DNA of 64,000 nt from Oryzobacter faecalis (GTDB lineage: Bacteria > Actinomycetota > Actinomycetes > Actinomycetales > Dermatophilaceae), in NCBI RefSeq assembly GCF_046764005.1, contig NZ_JBKOFW010000002.1:536387-600386 (forward strand). The letters are read 5' to 3'. Of this stretch, positions 34,586 to 43,690 are shown in pieces; positions within the stretch are counted from its first letter, which is position 1, and each line of letters begins with the position of its first letter. A program made the translations under genes and the position numbers. The notes under the pieces were generated by a model. The model was not told the DNA's origin. It saw only the letters and a list, made by a program, of their open reading frames with translations, and did no database searches.

Positions 34586-37144
34586 ATGGAGCTGAAGCCC
34601 ACCACCGCGGTGGCCGAGGCCCTGGCCGTCGCCCAGCGTTCGGCACAGGCCGCCGGTCATCCCGAGATCACCCCGTCCCACCTCGCCCTCGCGCTCGCCG
34701 AGCAGCAGGGCGGGTCCACGCCCGCGCTGCTCACGGCTGCCGGCACCTCCGCCGAGGCCGTCGCCACGGCGGCCCGAGGCGTCCTCGCCGGTCTGCCGCG
34801 CAGCACCGGCTCGACCGTCGCGACCCCCGGCCTGGGACAGGCGGCCCTCGCCGTCCTCCAGCACGCCACCACGTTGATGACGGCGCGCGGCGACACCCAC
34901 CTCGCGGCCGACGTCCTCCTCCTCGCGCTGCTGGAGAAGGGCGCCGTCCAGGGCGACCCGCGCGCCCTCGAGGCCGAGCTCGACCGGCTCCGGGGCGGCG
35001 CGAAGGTCACGAGCGAGACCCCGCAGGAGGCGGGTGAGGCGCTGCGCACGTACGGCACCGACCTCACCGAGATGGCCCGAGACGGCAGGCTCGACCCCGT
35101 CATCGGGCGTGACGCCGAGATCCGCCGGGTCGTACAGGTGCTCTCCCGCCGGACGAAGAACAACCCCGTCCTCATCGGCGAGCCCGGTGTCGGCAAGACC
35201 GCGGTCGTCGAGGGGCTCGCACAGCGGATCGTCGACGGCGACGTCCCCGAGTCGCTGCGCGACAAGCGCCTCGTCTCCCTCGACCTCGCCGCCATGGTCG
35301 CGGGTGCCAAGTACCGCGGCGAGTTCGAGGAGCGCCTCAAGGCCGTCCTCGAGGAGATCAAGGCCTCCGAGGGCCAGGTCGTCACCTTCATCGACGAGCT
35401 GCACACCGTCGTCGGCGCCGGCGCCTCGGGCGAGTCGGCCATGGATGCCGGCAACATGCTCAAGCCGATGCTGGCGCGCGGCGAGCTGCGCCTCGTCGGC
35501 GCGACGACCCTCGACGAGTTCCGCGAGCACGTCGAGAAGGACCCCGCCCTCGAGCGGCGCTTCCAGCAGGTCTTCGTCGGCGAGCCCTCGGTCGAGGACA
35601 CCATCGCCATCCTCCGCGGGCTCAAGGAGCGCTACGAGGCGCACCACAAGGTCGAGATCGAGGACACCGCGCTCGTCGCGGCGGCGGCCCTGTCCGACCG
35701 GTACATCAGCGGCCGCCAACTGCCCGACAAGGCGATCGACCTCGTCGACGAGGCCGCCTCGCGCCTGCGGATGGAGATCGACTCCAGCCCGGTGGAGATC
35801 GACGTGCTGCGTCGCGCCGTGGACCGGCTCCGGATGGAGGAGCTGCACCTCGCCAAGGAGACCGACGAGGCGTCCGTCGAGCGGCTCGAACGGCTGCGCG
35901 CCGACCTCGCCGAGAAGACCGAGGAGCTCGCGGGGCTCACCGCGCGCTGGGAGGCCGAGAAGTCCGGGCTGAACCGGCTCGGCGAGCTCAAGGCCCAGCT
36001 CGACGACCTGCGTACGCGCGCCGAGAGGCTCCAGCGCGAGGGCGACTACGAGGGCGCGTCGAGACTCCTCTACGGCGAGATCCCCGCCCTCGAGAAGGAC
36101 GTCGAGGTGGCCCAGCAGGCCGAGTCCGAGATCGACACGAGCGACCTCATGGTCAAGGAGCGCGTCGGCGCCGACGACATCGCCGAGGTCATCTCGGCCT
36201 GGACCGGCATCCCCGCCGGGCGGCTGCTCCAGGGCGAGACCGAGAAGCTGCTCTCGATGGAGTCGCTCATCGGGGCGCGCCTCATCGGCCAGGCCGAGGC
36301 GGTGCGCGCGGTGTCCGACGCCGTGCGGCGCTCGCGGGCCGGCATCGCCGACCCCGACCGCCCGACGGGGTCCTTCCTCTTCCTCGGTCCGACCGGTGTC
36401 GGCAAGACCGAGCTCGCGAAGTCGCTCGCCGACTTCCTCTTCGACGACGAGCGCGCCATGGTGCGCATCGACATGTCGGAGTACTCCGAGCGGCACGCGG
36501 TGGCCCGCCTCATCGGCGCACCCCCCGGGTACGTCGGGTACGAGGAGGGTGGCCAGCTGACCGAGGCCGTCCGGCGCCGGCCCTACTCGGTCGTGCTCCT
36601 CGACGAGGTCGAGAAGGCCCACCCCGAGACGTTCGACATCCTGCTCCAGGTGCTCGACGACGGGCGGCTCACCGACGGGCAGGGGCGCACCGTCGACTTC
36701 CGCAACGTCATCCTCGTCATGACCTCGAACCTCGGCTCGCAGTTCCTCGTCGACCCGCTGATGGAGCCCGGTGACAAGCGCGAGGCCGTGATGGCGACGG
36801 TCCGGCAGGCGTTCAAGCCCGAGTTCCTCAACCGGCTCGACGAGGTCGTCGTCTTCGACCCGCTGTCGACCGAGGACCTGGGACGGATCGTCGACCTCCA
36901 GGTGCGGGCCCTCTCGGCGCGGCTCCGCGACCGGCGCATCGCCCTCGACGTCACCGATGCCGCGAAGGCGTGGCTCGCCGAGCAGGGCTACGACCCCGCG
37001 TACGGGGCCCGGCCGCTGCGCCGGCTCGTCCAGCGCGAGATCGGCGACCGGCTGGCGACCGCGCTCCTCGCGGGCGAGGTCCGTGACGGCGACACCGTCA
37101 CGGTCGACCTCGACGAGGCCGGCCACGCACTCCGCCTCACCTGA
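34586..37144 (+). CDS. clpB: ATP-dependent disaggregase ClpB
   Basis: 852-residue Hsp100 working with DnaK on aggregated protein. N-terminal domain about 1-145; first AAA with GEPGVGKTAVVEG (about 204) and FIDELHTVVGAG; the middle coiled coil about 400-530 (VERLERLRADLAEKTEELAGL and onward); second AAA with FLFLGPTGVGKTELAKSLADF and DEVEKAHPE, then GYDPAYGARPLRRL near the C-terminus. ATG 34586 preceded by GAGGAGAGTCCTGC. The HAIR site upstream places it in the HspR regulon with dnaK. Confidence 0.98.
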   Translation: MELKPTTAVAEALAVAQRSAQAAGHPEITPSHLALALAEQQGGSTPALLTAAGTSAEAVATAARGVLAGLPRSTGSTVATPGLGQAALAVLQHATTLMTARGDTHLAADVLLLALLEKGAVQGDPRALEAELDRLRGGAKVTSETPQEAGEALRTYGTDLTEMARDGRLDPVIGRDAEIRRVVQVLSRRTKNNPVLIGEPGVGKTAVVEGLAQRIVDGDVPESLRDKRLVSLDLAAMVAGAKYRGEFEERLKAVLEEIKASEGQVVTFIDELHTVVGAGASGESAMDAGNMLKPMLARGELRLVGATTLDEFREHVEKDPALERRFQQVFVGEPSVEDTIAILRGLKERYEAHHKVEIEDTALVAAAALSDRYISGRQLPDKAIDLVDEAASRLRMEIDSSPVEIDVLRRAVDRLRMEELHLAKETDEASVERLERLRADLAEKTEELAGLTARWEAEKSGLNRLGELKAQLDDLRTRAERLQREGDYEGASRLLYGEIPALEKDVEVAQQAESEIDTSDLMVKERVGADDIAEVISAWTGIPAGRLLQGETEKLLSMESLIGARLIGQAEAVRAVSDAVRRSRAGIADPDRPTGSFLFLGPTGVGKTELAKSLADFLFDDERAMVRIDMSEYSERHAVARLIGAPPGYVGYEEGGQLTEAVRRRPYSVVLLDEVEKAHPETFDILLQVLDDGRLTDGQGRTVDFRNVILVMTSNLGSQFLVDPLMEPGDKREAVMATVRQAFKPEFLNRLDEVVVFDPLSTEDLGRIVDLQVRALSARLRDRRIALDVTDAAKAWLAEQGYDPAYGARPLRRLVQREIGDRLATALLAGEVRDGDTVTVDLDEAGHALRLT

Positions 37145-37156
37145 CACCTCCCCCTG

Positions 37157-37206
37157 GAGTCGTGTGCTCAGGTGGTCGCCCCGGCAGCCACCTGGGCACA
37201 CGACCC
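37157..37206. repeat. Family B palindrome, copy 4
   Basis: Starts GAGTCGTGTGCTCAGGTGG and ends CCTGGGCACACGAC, 12 bases after the clpB stop. Two or three central mismatches distinguish it from copy 1. It may also end clpB transcription. Confidence 0.88.
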
Positions 37207-37250
37207 GGAACGTGGAGGGCGTGCGCCCCGCGCGGGTTAGCCTGACGCCC

Positions 37251-37952
37251 ATGCGCCGCCGCCCCGTGCTCCTCGCCGTCGTCGGCGCCACCGTGGGCGC
37301 CGCCCTCGCCCTCTCCGGGTGCTCGGGGGAGGACGAGGCGCCCACCAGGGCCCCGGCCGAGCGGCTCGCCGCGGCCAAGGCCGCCTTCGACGGCGCCGAG
37401 ACCGTGGCCCTCGACCTCACGAGCCGCGACGTGCCGCCGCGGGAGAACGGGGTCACGGCCGCGAAGGGCGCGGGCGTCATCGACGCCACCGAACCGAAGT
37501 TCCAGGGCACGATCACCGGCACGATCAAGGGCGTGGCCGGCACGGTCGACCTCATCTGCCTCGGCGAGACCGCGTACATGAAGTTCTTCACGCCCGACTA
37601 CGTCGAGACCGACCTGTCGACGCTGAACGCCCCCAACCCGGCGCTCTTCTTCGACCCGGCGACGGGCATCTCCTCCCTGCTCACCGAGGCGACCGGCGCG
37701 AAGGACGGCGGTCGCACGCGCGCCGGCAGCGAGGTGCTCACCAAGGTCGACGGCACCCTGCCCGGACAGCGCATCGAGGACCTGTTCCACCTGGGCGACG
37801 GCACCGGCAGCTACGAGGTCTCCTTCGGGCTCACCGAGGCCGACCAGCTGCGGACCGCCTCGCTCACCGGGCCGTTCTTCCCGGGCACGACGGCGACCTA
37901 CGTCCTCACGCTCACCGACTACGGGAAGCCCGTTGAGGTCACCCGCCCCTAG
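37251..37952 (+). CDS. LprG/LppX-family lipoprotein
   Basis: 233 residues. Signal peptide RRRPVLLAVVGATVGAALALSGC with lipobox LSGC (Cys at about 24), then the LppX/LprAFG beta-barrel-like fold with ALDLTSRDVPPRENGVTAAKGAGVID, FQGTITGTIKGVAGTVDLICLGETAYMKFF and LPGQRIEDLFHLGDG. In mycobacteria LprG acts with the co-transcribed MFS P55 in triacylglyceride or glycolipid transport; the same gene pair is present here. ATG 37251. Confidence 0.86.
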   Translation: MRRRPVLLAVVGATVGAALALSGCSGEDEAPTRAPAERLAAAKAAFDGAETVALDLTSRDVPPRENGVTAAKGAGVIDATEPKFQGTITGTIKGVAGTVDLICLGETAYMKFFTPDYVETDLSTLNAPNPALFFDPATGISSLLTEATGAKDGGRTRAGSEVLTKVDGTLPGQRIEDLFHLGDGTGSYEVSFGLTEADQLRTASLTGPFFPGTTATYVLTLTDYGKPVEVTRP

Positions 37953-39594
37953 GGCCCTCCTCGCGACCGCCTCGGTCGCCGTGGCGCTCGCCGCCGCCGA
38001 CACCTACGTCGTCGTCCTCGCCCTCACCGACATGATGCGTGGCGTCGGCGTCGGCATCGACTCGCTCCAGCGGGCGACGCCGATCATCTCGGGCTTCCTC
38101 CTCGGTTACGTCGCCGTGCTGCCGCTCATCGGGCGCCTCGCCGACCTCGTCGACCGGCAGCGCGTCCTCCTCGGGTGCCTCGCGGTCTTCGTCGTCGGAT
38201 CGGCGGTCACGGCGCTCGCGGTCGAGCTGCCGGTGCTCGTCGCCGGACGTGTCGTCCAGGGCGTCGGAGGGGGCGGGCTCGTCCCCGCGACCCTCGCGAT
38301 CGTCGCCCAGCTGTGGCCGGCCGACCGGCGCGGCGTGCCGCTCGGGGTCGTGGGGGCGGTGCAGGAGCTCGGCTCCGTGCTCGGACCGGTCCTCGGGGCG
38401 CTCGTCCTCGTCCTCGCCGACTGGCGGATGATCTTCTGGCTCAACGCTGTTGCGGGGGTCCTGCTCGCCGTGGCCGTCGTCGCGGTCGGTGGAGGAGGGA
38501 TGGGTCGGCTGCGCTGGCCCGCCCTCGCCCTCGGTGTGTCCGCAGTCCTCGTCCTGGGCCTGGCGCTGGCCGCACCCGACCCCCTCGTCACGAGCGTCGA
38601 GCTCGGGGTGCCCTTCGTGCCCTTCGGCGGGTCCGGGTCACGGCTGGCCACGCCGATCGGGGTCGCCGGCCTCGGGCTCGTCGCCGCGACCCTCCTCGTC
38701 GTGGGCCGCGGGGCCTGGCCGGTGCTGCGCCGGGCGGACCTGCTCGGCGCGCTGCTCGTCGGCGGTGCGCTCGGGTGCGTCGTCCTCACCTTCGCGGCGG
38801 CCGAGCCCGAGAAGGAGGTCGTCGGGCCGCTCGGGTACGCGCTGCTCCCCGTCGCGGCCGGGCTCGTCGCGGCCTACCTGCTGCACCACCGGCGCAGCAG
38901 GTCGCCCCTCGTCCCCCGCGGACTCGTGCGGGGGCGGCTCGTCTGGGCGCTCGTCGTGTCGGCCCTCGTCGGCGTGGCGCTCGTGGCGGTCGTCGTCGAC
39001 GTGCCGCTGCTCGCCCGGCTCGTCCACACGTCGAGCCAGACCGAGGCCGCCCTCGTCCTCGTCCGCTTCCTCGTCGCGGTGCCGGTGGGGGCGTTGGCGG
39101 GCGGGCTGGCACTGCGCGTCACCGGCCCGGGTCTCGTCGCGGGCGTCGGGCTGGCGCTCGCCGCGGTCGGGCTGTTCGTCATGACGACGTGGGGGAGGGG
39201 CTCGCTCGAGGACGTCTCGTCGACCCTCGTCCTCGCCCTCACCGGCCTCGGGATCGGGCTCGCCCTGGCGCCGGTCAACGACGCGGCGCTCGCCGAGGCG
39301 TCGCACGAGACCCACGGGACGGCGTCCGCGCTCGTCGTCGTCGCGCGGATGGTCGGGATGGTCGTCGGCGTCGCCCTCCTCACGGCGATCGGCCTGCACC
39401 AGTACTACGTCGAGGTCGGTGGCCTCGCCGACCCCACCGACGTGGAGGCGCTGCGCGACGCCGCGATCCTCCAGGTCGGCTGGGTCTTCCGCGGGGCGGC
39501 GGTCGCGGCTGCCCTCGGTGCCACGGCGTCGCTCGCCCTCGGCCTGCGCCCTCGCCCGAGGACCGAGGACGCCGCACCGACCTTCGGCCTCTGA
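37933..39594 (+). CDS. P55-like MFS transporter coupled to the lipoprotein
   Basis: 553 residues, 14 helices. A TTG start at 37933 lies 20 bases inside the lipoprotein gene. Features are VALAAADTYVVVLALTDMM, GRLADLVDRQRVLLGC (motif A), GRVVQGVGGGGLVPATLAIVAQL (motif B) and GVVGAVQELGSVLGPVLGALV (motif C), with a long extracytoplasmic stretch near residues 215-245. The pairing matches mycobacterial lprG-Rv1410c, so a role exporting lipid-like substrates is likely but inferred. Confidence 0.87.
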   Translation: MRSPAPRALLATASVAVALAAADTYVVVLALTDMMRGVGVGIDSLQRATPIISGFLLGYVAVLPLIGRLADLVDRQRVLLGCLAVFVVGSAVTALAVELPVLVAGRVVQGVGGGGLVPATLAIVAQLWPADRRGVPLGVVGAVQELGSVLGPVLGALVLVLADWRMIFWLNAVAGVLLAVAVVAVGGGGMGRLRWPALALGVSAVLVLGLALAAPDPLVTSVELGVPFVPFGGSGSRLATPIGVAGLGLVAATLLVVGRGAWPVLRRADLLGALLVGGALGCVVLTFAAAEPEKEVVGPLGYALLPVAAGLVAAYLLHHRRSRSPLVPRGLVRGRLVWALVVSALVGVALVAVVVDVPLLARLVHTSSQTEAALVLVRFLVAVPVGALAGGLALRVTGPGLVAGVGLALAAVGLFVMTTWGRGSLEDVSSTLVLALTGLGIGLALAPVNDAALAEASHETHGTASALVVVARMVGMVVGVALLTAIGLHQYYVEVGGLADPTDVEALRDAAILQVGWVFRGAAVAAALGATASLALGLRPRPRTEDAAPTFGL

Positions 39595-39629
39595 CCCGGC
39601 GGGGCCCCCCGCCCCCGCGCCGCCTTCCC

Positions 39630-39681
39630 GCGAACGTGGGTGAAGATCGTCGGCCGAGCGACGCTTTTCACCCACGTTCGC
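39630..39681. repeat. Family A palindrome, copy 3
   Basis: Arms GCGAACGTGGGTGAAGATCG and the matching right arm ending TTTTCACCCACGTTCGC, with one or two mismatches around a short centre. It lies after the P55-like stop. Its bases 39634-39689 are identical to 39707-39762. Confidence 0.9.
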
Positions 39682-39706
39682 CCGAGGCCGCGGGGGCTGC
39701 TGGAGG

Positions 39707-39753
39707 ACGTGGGTGAAGATCGTCGGCCGAGCGACGCTTTTCACCCACGTTCG
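39707..39753. repeat. Family A palindrome, copy 4 (tandem with copy 3)
   Basis: Same core as copy 3, 73 bases further on; 56 consecutive bases are identical between the two. The 17 bases between the copies differ, suggesting a local duplication. The DinB-like gene begins 57 bases after this copy. Confidence 0.9.
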
Positions 39754-39818
39754 CCCGAGGCCCCGCGGTCGGGGCGTGAGGCGATGACGGGAGCTGGGTC
39801 GCGGGGTAGCGTCGCGCC

Positions 39819-40328
39819 ATGGCAACCGCGGCCGAGTGCCTCCTCGACGCCTACTCGCGCGTGCGGGAGAGCGTCCGCACCGCCCTCGACGACGTCCCCG
39901 AGGACCGCCTCGCCGAGCCGCCCGTGCCCGGCGCGAACACCATCGCCTGGCTCGTCTGGCACCTGACCCGCATCCTCGACGACCACACCGCGAAGGCGTT
40001 CGGCCGCGAGCAGGTGTGGACCTCGGGCGGCTGGTACGAGCGCTTCGCCCTCCCCTTCCCGCCCGAGGCCCACGGCTACGGCCACTCCTTCGACGACGTC
40101 CTCGCCGTCCGGGTCGGCCGGGGCGACCTCCTCGGCTACCACGACGCGGTGCAGGCCGCGGCGGCCGAGATCCTCCGCGAGGTCCGCGACGACGACCTCG
40201 ACCGGGTCGTCGACGACAGCTGGGACCCACCGGTCACCCTGGCCGTGCGCCTCGTCAGCGTCGCCGACGACATCGCCCAGCACGCCGGGCAGGTCGGCTA
40301 CGCGGCCGGCATCCTCAGTCGAGCCTGA
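39819..40328 (+). CDS. DinB-like/DUF664 family protein
   Basis: A 169-residue four-helix protein: IAWLVWHLTRILDDH (about 47-61) carries the first metal-type histidines and SVADDIAQHAGQVGYAAGI (about 147-165) the last. The family includes mycothiol-dependent isomerases and transferases; exact role unknown. ATG 39819; the end overlaps the convergent gene by 14 bases. Confidence 0.82.
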   Translation: MATAAECLLDAYSRVRESVRTALDDVPEDRLAEPPVPGANTIAWLVWHLTRILDDHTAKAFGREQVWTSGGWYERFALPFPPEAHGYGHSFDDVLAVRVGRGDLLGYHDAVQAAAAEILREVRDDDLDRVVDDSWDPPVTLAVRLVSVADDIAQHAGQVGYAAGILSRA

Positions 40329-40728
40329 CCCGCGGACTCGCGCCCTCCCCGTCGACCCCGACCGGCACCGGCAGCGGCGCCACCCCGCCGAGCCGCTTCC
40401 GGTAGCGGACGTGCTCGGCGTACCCCTCGAGCGCCCCCCACAGGGCGGCGTGCGCGGCCCACGGCAGGGGGTCGCCGCCGCTGCGCCAGGTGGCCCCGAA
40501 CGAGATCCACACCGGCACCCAGTGCTCCGCGTCGTCCCACGCGCCGCGCTTCGCGTCGAGGACGCGGCGGCGGTACTGGACGGCCTGGCGCGGGCCGTCC
40601 GCGCAGATCGGCGCCGTCGCCATCGGCCAGACCCGCAGGTCTAGGTGCATGAGCGCGACCTCGAGGTCGCCGAGGACGCGGGGGTCGACGAGGACCGACG
40701 CGACGTTCTCGTGGGGACGGCGGGCCAT
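40315..40728 (-). CDS. Conserved hypothetical protein
   Basis: 137 residues, no family recognised. It has ADGPRQAVQYRRRVLDAKRGAWDDAEHWVPVWISFG (about 44-79) and a Pro/Gly-rich C-terminus, with no membrane segment. Coding is supported by its good start ATG at 40728 and by ordinary amino-acid use, while the overlap with the DinB-like gene is short. An in-frame extension to 40839 is rich in Ser/Pro/Ala and was not adopted. Confidence 0.65.
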   Translation of the reverse strand: MARRPHENVASVLVDPRVLGDLEVALMHLDLRVWPMATAPICADGPRQAVQYRRRVLDAKRGAWDDAEHWVPVWISFGATWRSGGDPLPWAAHAALWGALEGYAEHVRYRKRLGGVAPLPVPVGVDGEGASPRVRLD

Positions 40729-40801
40729 CAGGCACGCTAACCCGGCGACACCGCCCGCGTCAGCCCCCCGGGGACGAGCGGCGCCCGCGCGTGGCCGGGC
40801 G

Positions 40802-41587
40802 TCAGCCGTCGAGCTGGACGAGGACGGGGGCGTGGTCACTCGCCCCGGCGCCCTTGCGCTCCTCGCGGTCGATGACGGCGCCGGCGACCCGGGCCGCGAA
40901 GGACGGTGAGCCGAGGACGAAGTCGATGCGCATGCCGCGCCGCTTCTGGAACGCGAGCCGCTGGTAGTCCCAGTACGTGAAGGTTCCGGGCTCGGGCGCG
41001 TGGGGGCGGACGACGTCGACGAAGCCGGCCTCGAGGAAGGCGTTGAACGCGGCCCGCTCGGGCGGGGAGACGTGGCTCTTGTCGAGGTAGTACTCCATCG
41101 ACCACACGTCGCCGTCCTGCGGCGCGATGTTCCAGTCGCCGCACAGCGCCACCGGCGTGCCGTCGGCGGCCCACTCGACCGCGCGGTCCTTCAGCTCGCG
41201 CAGCCAGGCGAGCTTGTAGGCCATGTGCGGGTCGTCGAGGGCGCGGCCGTTGGGGACGTAGACCGACCACAGCCGCAGGCCCCCGCACGTCGCCCCGATG
41301 GCGCGCGCCTCCGACACGAGCGGCTCACCCCAGCCGGGGTCGCCGCCGAACCCGACCTGCACGTCCTCGAGGCCGACCCGCGACAGCACCGCCACCCCGT
41401 TCCACTGGTTCAGCCCGTGGTGGGCGACGTCGTAGCCGAGGGCGTGCAGGCGCTCGAAGGGGAACTGCGCGTCGGTGGCCTTGGTCTCCTGCATGAGCAG
41501 GACGTCGACGTCGGACCGCTGGAGCCACGCCTCGACGCGGTCGATGCGGGAGCGGATCGAGTTGACGTTCCAGGTGGCGATGCGCAC
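40802..41587 (-). CDS. xthA: Exodeoxyribonuclease III
   Basis: 261-residue AP endonuclease/3' exonuclease: MRIATWNVNSIRSRIDRVEAWL (Asn), LLMQETKATDAQFP (metal Glu, about 34), VYVPNGRALDD, LCGDWNIAPQDGD (about 147-159) and GASDHAPVLVQL with the catalytic His at the end. ATG 41587 begins the conserved N-terminus and is divergent from the SDR gene. Confidence 0.95.
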   Translation of the reverse strand: MRIATWNVNSIRSRIDRVEAWLQRSDVDVLLMQETKATDAQFPFERLHALGYDVAHHGLNQWNGVAVLSRVGLEDVQVGFGGDPGWGEPLVSEARAIGATCGGLRLWSVYVPNGRALDDPHMAYKLAWLRELKDRAVEWAADGTPVALCGDWNIAPQDGDVWSMEYYLDKSHVSPPERAAFNAFLEAGFVDVVRPHAPEPGTFTYWDYQRLAFQKRRGMRIDFVLGSPSFAARVAGAVIDREERKGAGASDHAPVLVQLDG

Positions 41588-41704
41588 CGGTTCACCCTAA
41601 CGAGGGCCCCCGACAGGCCGGCGGCGCAGGGTGCGACGGGTGGGACCGGTGATGGTGGTGGGGGCACCGATGACGCGAGCGGCGGATGCGCCTACAGTGC
41701 CCGC

Positions 41705-42481
41705 GTGGGAACGGCACTGGTCACGGGCGCCTCGGCCGGGATCGGGCACGCCTTCGCCGAGCGGCTGGCCCGCGAGGGCACCGACCTCGTCCTCGTCGCA
41801 CGCGACCGCGCCCGGCTCGAGGAGACCGCCACCAGGCTGCGCGCCCGCCACGGCGTGGCCGTCGAGGTCCTCGTCGCCGACCTCTCCGACCGTGCGGCCA
41901 CCGGGCGGGTCTGCGCCCGCCTCGAGGACGAGGTGCGCCCGGTCGACCTCCTCGTCAACAACGCCGGCTTCGGCCTCCACGCCACCTTCCTCGACAACGA
42001 CCTGGCCGAGGAGGAGGCCGCCCTCGACGTCATGGTGCGCGCCGTGCTCCTCACCTGCCACGCGGCCGGCCGGGCGATGCGGGCGCGCGGGCGCGGCACG
42101 ATCATCAACGTCTCCTCGATCGCCTCGTTCGTCGCCAACGGCACCTACTCGGCCGACAAGGCGTACGTCACCGTCCTGTCCGAGTCGCTCGCGGGCCAGC
42201 TCGCCGGCACCGGGGTCACCGTCACGGCCGTGTGCCCGGGTCTCACCCGCTCCGAGTTCCACCAGCGCCAGCGGGTCGCTCTCCCCGGGGTTCCCCGGTC
42301 GATGTGGATGGATGCCGACGCGGTCGCCGCGCAGGCGCTCGCCGACGCCGCCGCGGGCAAGGTCGTCTCGGTCCCCGGTGTCCAGTGGAAGGCCATCACG
42401 ACCCTGGTCAGGGCGATGCCGCGACCGCTGGTCCGCGGCGGTGCGGTGCGCGCCGTGCAGCGGCTGCGCTCGCGGGGCTGA
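41705..42481 (+). CDS. Short-chain dehydrogenase/reductase
   Basis: 258 residues, classical SDR: NAD(P) motif TGASAGIGHAF (about 7-17), LLVNNAGFG (about 83-91), INVSSIASF (Ser) and YSADKAY (YxxxK, about 150-156). The C-terminal region ends in a basic helix typical of the DltE/YqjQ group. Substrate unknown. GTG 41705 begins the conserved VTGAS strand. Confidence 0.92.
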   Translation: MGTALVTGASAGIGHAFAERLAREGTDLVLVARDRARLEETATRLRARHGVAVEVLVADLSDRAATGRVCARLEDEVRPVDLLVNNAGFGLHATFLDNDLAEEEAALDVMVRAVLLTCHAAGRAMRARGRGTIINVSSIASFVANGTYSADKAYVTVLSESLAGQLAGTGVTVTAVCPGLTRSEFHQRQRVALPGVPRSMWMDADAVAAQALADAAAGKVVSVPGVQWKAITTLVRAMPRPLVRGGAVRAVQRLRSRG

Positions 42482-42531
42482 CCCTCTCGCCGGGCCTGGG
42501 CGGCCCCGCACGCGCGGCCTACCATCGGGGG

Positions 42532-43020
42532 ATGGGCACGGGCCCGGAGTCGGAGGTGGTCCGCGAGTACCGCCACCTCCTGCGCACCGCCTCCGCCGAC
42601 TGGCAGGAGACGGCGCACCGGCACGCCCTGCTCACCCTCGGCGCCGACGTTCGGGCCGAGGTCATCGGCGAGCTGCGCCGCCTCCTCCTCACCGGGACCC
42701 GCGTCGCGCCCGACGACGTCCACGCCATCGCCCGGCTCGTCGTGCTGTCCGAGCGGCGGCGACCCCGCACGGTCCTCGACGGGCTGCGGGCCGACCTGCT
42801 GGACAGGCTCGCCGAGGCGGTCATCCGCAGCCCCGCCGGCGAGGCGCTGCGCGCGGGGATCGACGTGTGGGACGGGACCGAGCCACCCCTCCCGAGCGAG
42901 CCCCACCCGGACCGCGACCTCCACCAGCGGTGGCACGGCCAGTGGGCGACGCCGGGATCGGAGGGCGTGGGCGGCGCCTTCATCCCCGCGCCGCCGCCAC
43001 CGCGCCGCACCGGCCAGTAG
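42532..43020 (+). CDS. Conserved hypothetical protein upstream of pyrE
   Basis: 162 residues. The first 110 are mainly helical and charged (REYRHLLRTASADWQETAHRHALLTLG, VIGELRRLLLTGTRVAP, IARLVVLSERRRP), then a Pro-rich tail ends PAPPPPRRTGQ. No family was recognised and no membrane helix is present. ATG 42532 after CGGGGG. It may be co-transcribed with pyrE, 71 bases downstream. Confidence 0.65.
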   Translation: MGTGPESEVVREYRHLLRTASADWQETAHRHALLTLGADVRAEVIGELRRLLLTGTRVAPDDVHAIARLVVLSERRRPRTVLDGLRADLLDRLAEAVIRSPAGEALRAGIDVWDGTEPPLPSEPHPDRDLHQRWHGQWATPGSEGVGGAFIPAPPPPRRTGQ

Positions 43021-43091
43021 GTCGCCCGGTCGGGCCACGGGAGGGCGGACACCGGCGTCGGCCGGCTCCTGCCAGGCCATACGGTGGGGGG

Positions 43092-43646
43092 GTGACCGAC
43101 ATCGCCGCCGACCGTGCCCGCCTCCTCGACATCGTCCGCGACAAGGCCGTCGTCCACGGCCGCGTCACCCTCTCCTCCGGCAAGGAGGCCGACTACTACG
43201 TCGACCTGCGCCGCATCACCCTCGACGGTGAGGCCAGCCCGCTCGTCGGCCGGGTCATGCTCGACCTCGTCTCCGACCTCGACTTCGACGCCGTCGGCGG
43301 CCTGACGCTCGGCGCCGACCCGGTGGCCACCTCGATGCTGCACGCGACGGCCGCGGCCGGGGGGCGCCTCGACGCCTTCGTCGTCCGCAAGGCCGGCAAG
43401 GCGCACGGGCTGCAGCAGCGCATCGAGGGCCCGTCGATCGAGGGGCGGCGCGTCCTCGTCGTCGAGGACACCTCGACCACCGGCGCCTCGCCGCTCGACG
43501 CCGCCCGGGCCGCCCAGGAGGCCGGCGCGACCGTCGTCGCGGTGGCGACGATCGCCGACCGGGCGACCGGGGCTGCCGAGAAGTTCGCCGAGGCCGGGCT
43601 GGAGTACCGGCACGTGTACTCGCTCGAGGACCTCGGACTCGGCTGA
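43092..43646 (+). CDS. pyrE: Orotate phosphoribosyltransferase
   Basis: 184 residues; makes OMP from orotate and PRPP in pyrimidine synthesis. GRVTLSSGKEADYYVDLRRITLDG (about 23-46), FVVRKAGKAHGLQQRIEG and the PRPP loop VLVVEDTSTTGASPLDAA (about 120-137) are all present. GTG 43092 follows a GTGGGGGG stretch. It stands outside any pyr operon in this window. Confidence 0.95.
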   Translation: MTDIAADRARLLDIVRDKAVVHGRVTLSSGKEADYYVDLRRITLDGEASPLVGRVMLDLVSDLDFDAVGGLTLGADPVATSMLHATAAAGGRLDAFVVRKAGKAHGLQQRIEGPSIEGRRVLVVEDTSTTGASPLDAARAAQEAGATVVAVATIADRATGAAEKFAEAGLEYRHVYSLEDLGLG

Positions 43647-43690
43647 GCGGCCACTAGGCTCACGGCAACCACCCGACCGAGGGAGCAGCC

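Noticed and set aside
33059..37591. 1510-codon open frame on the minus strand across LCP and clpB
   Set aside because: It is opposite to well-conserved LCP and ClpB domains and has no recognisable motif; high GC content makes such long antisense frames common.
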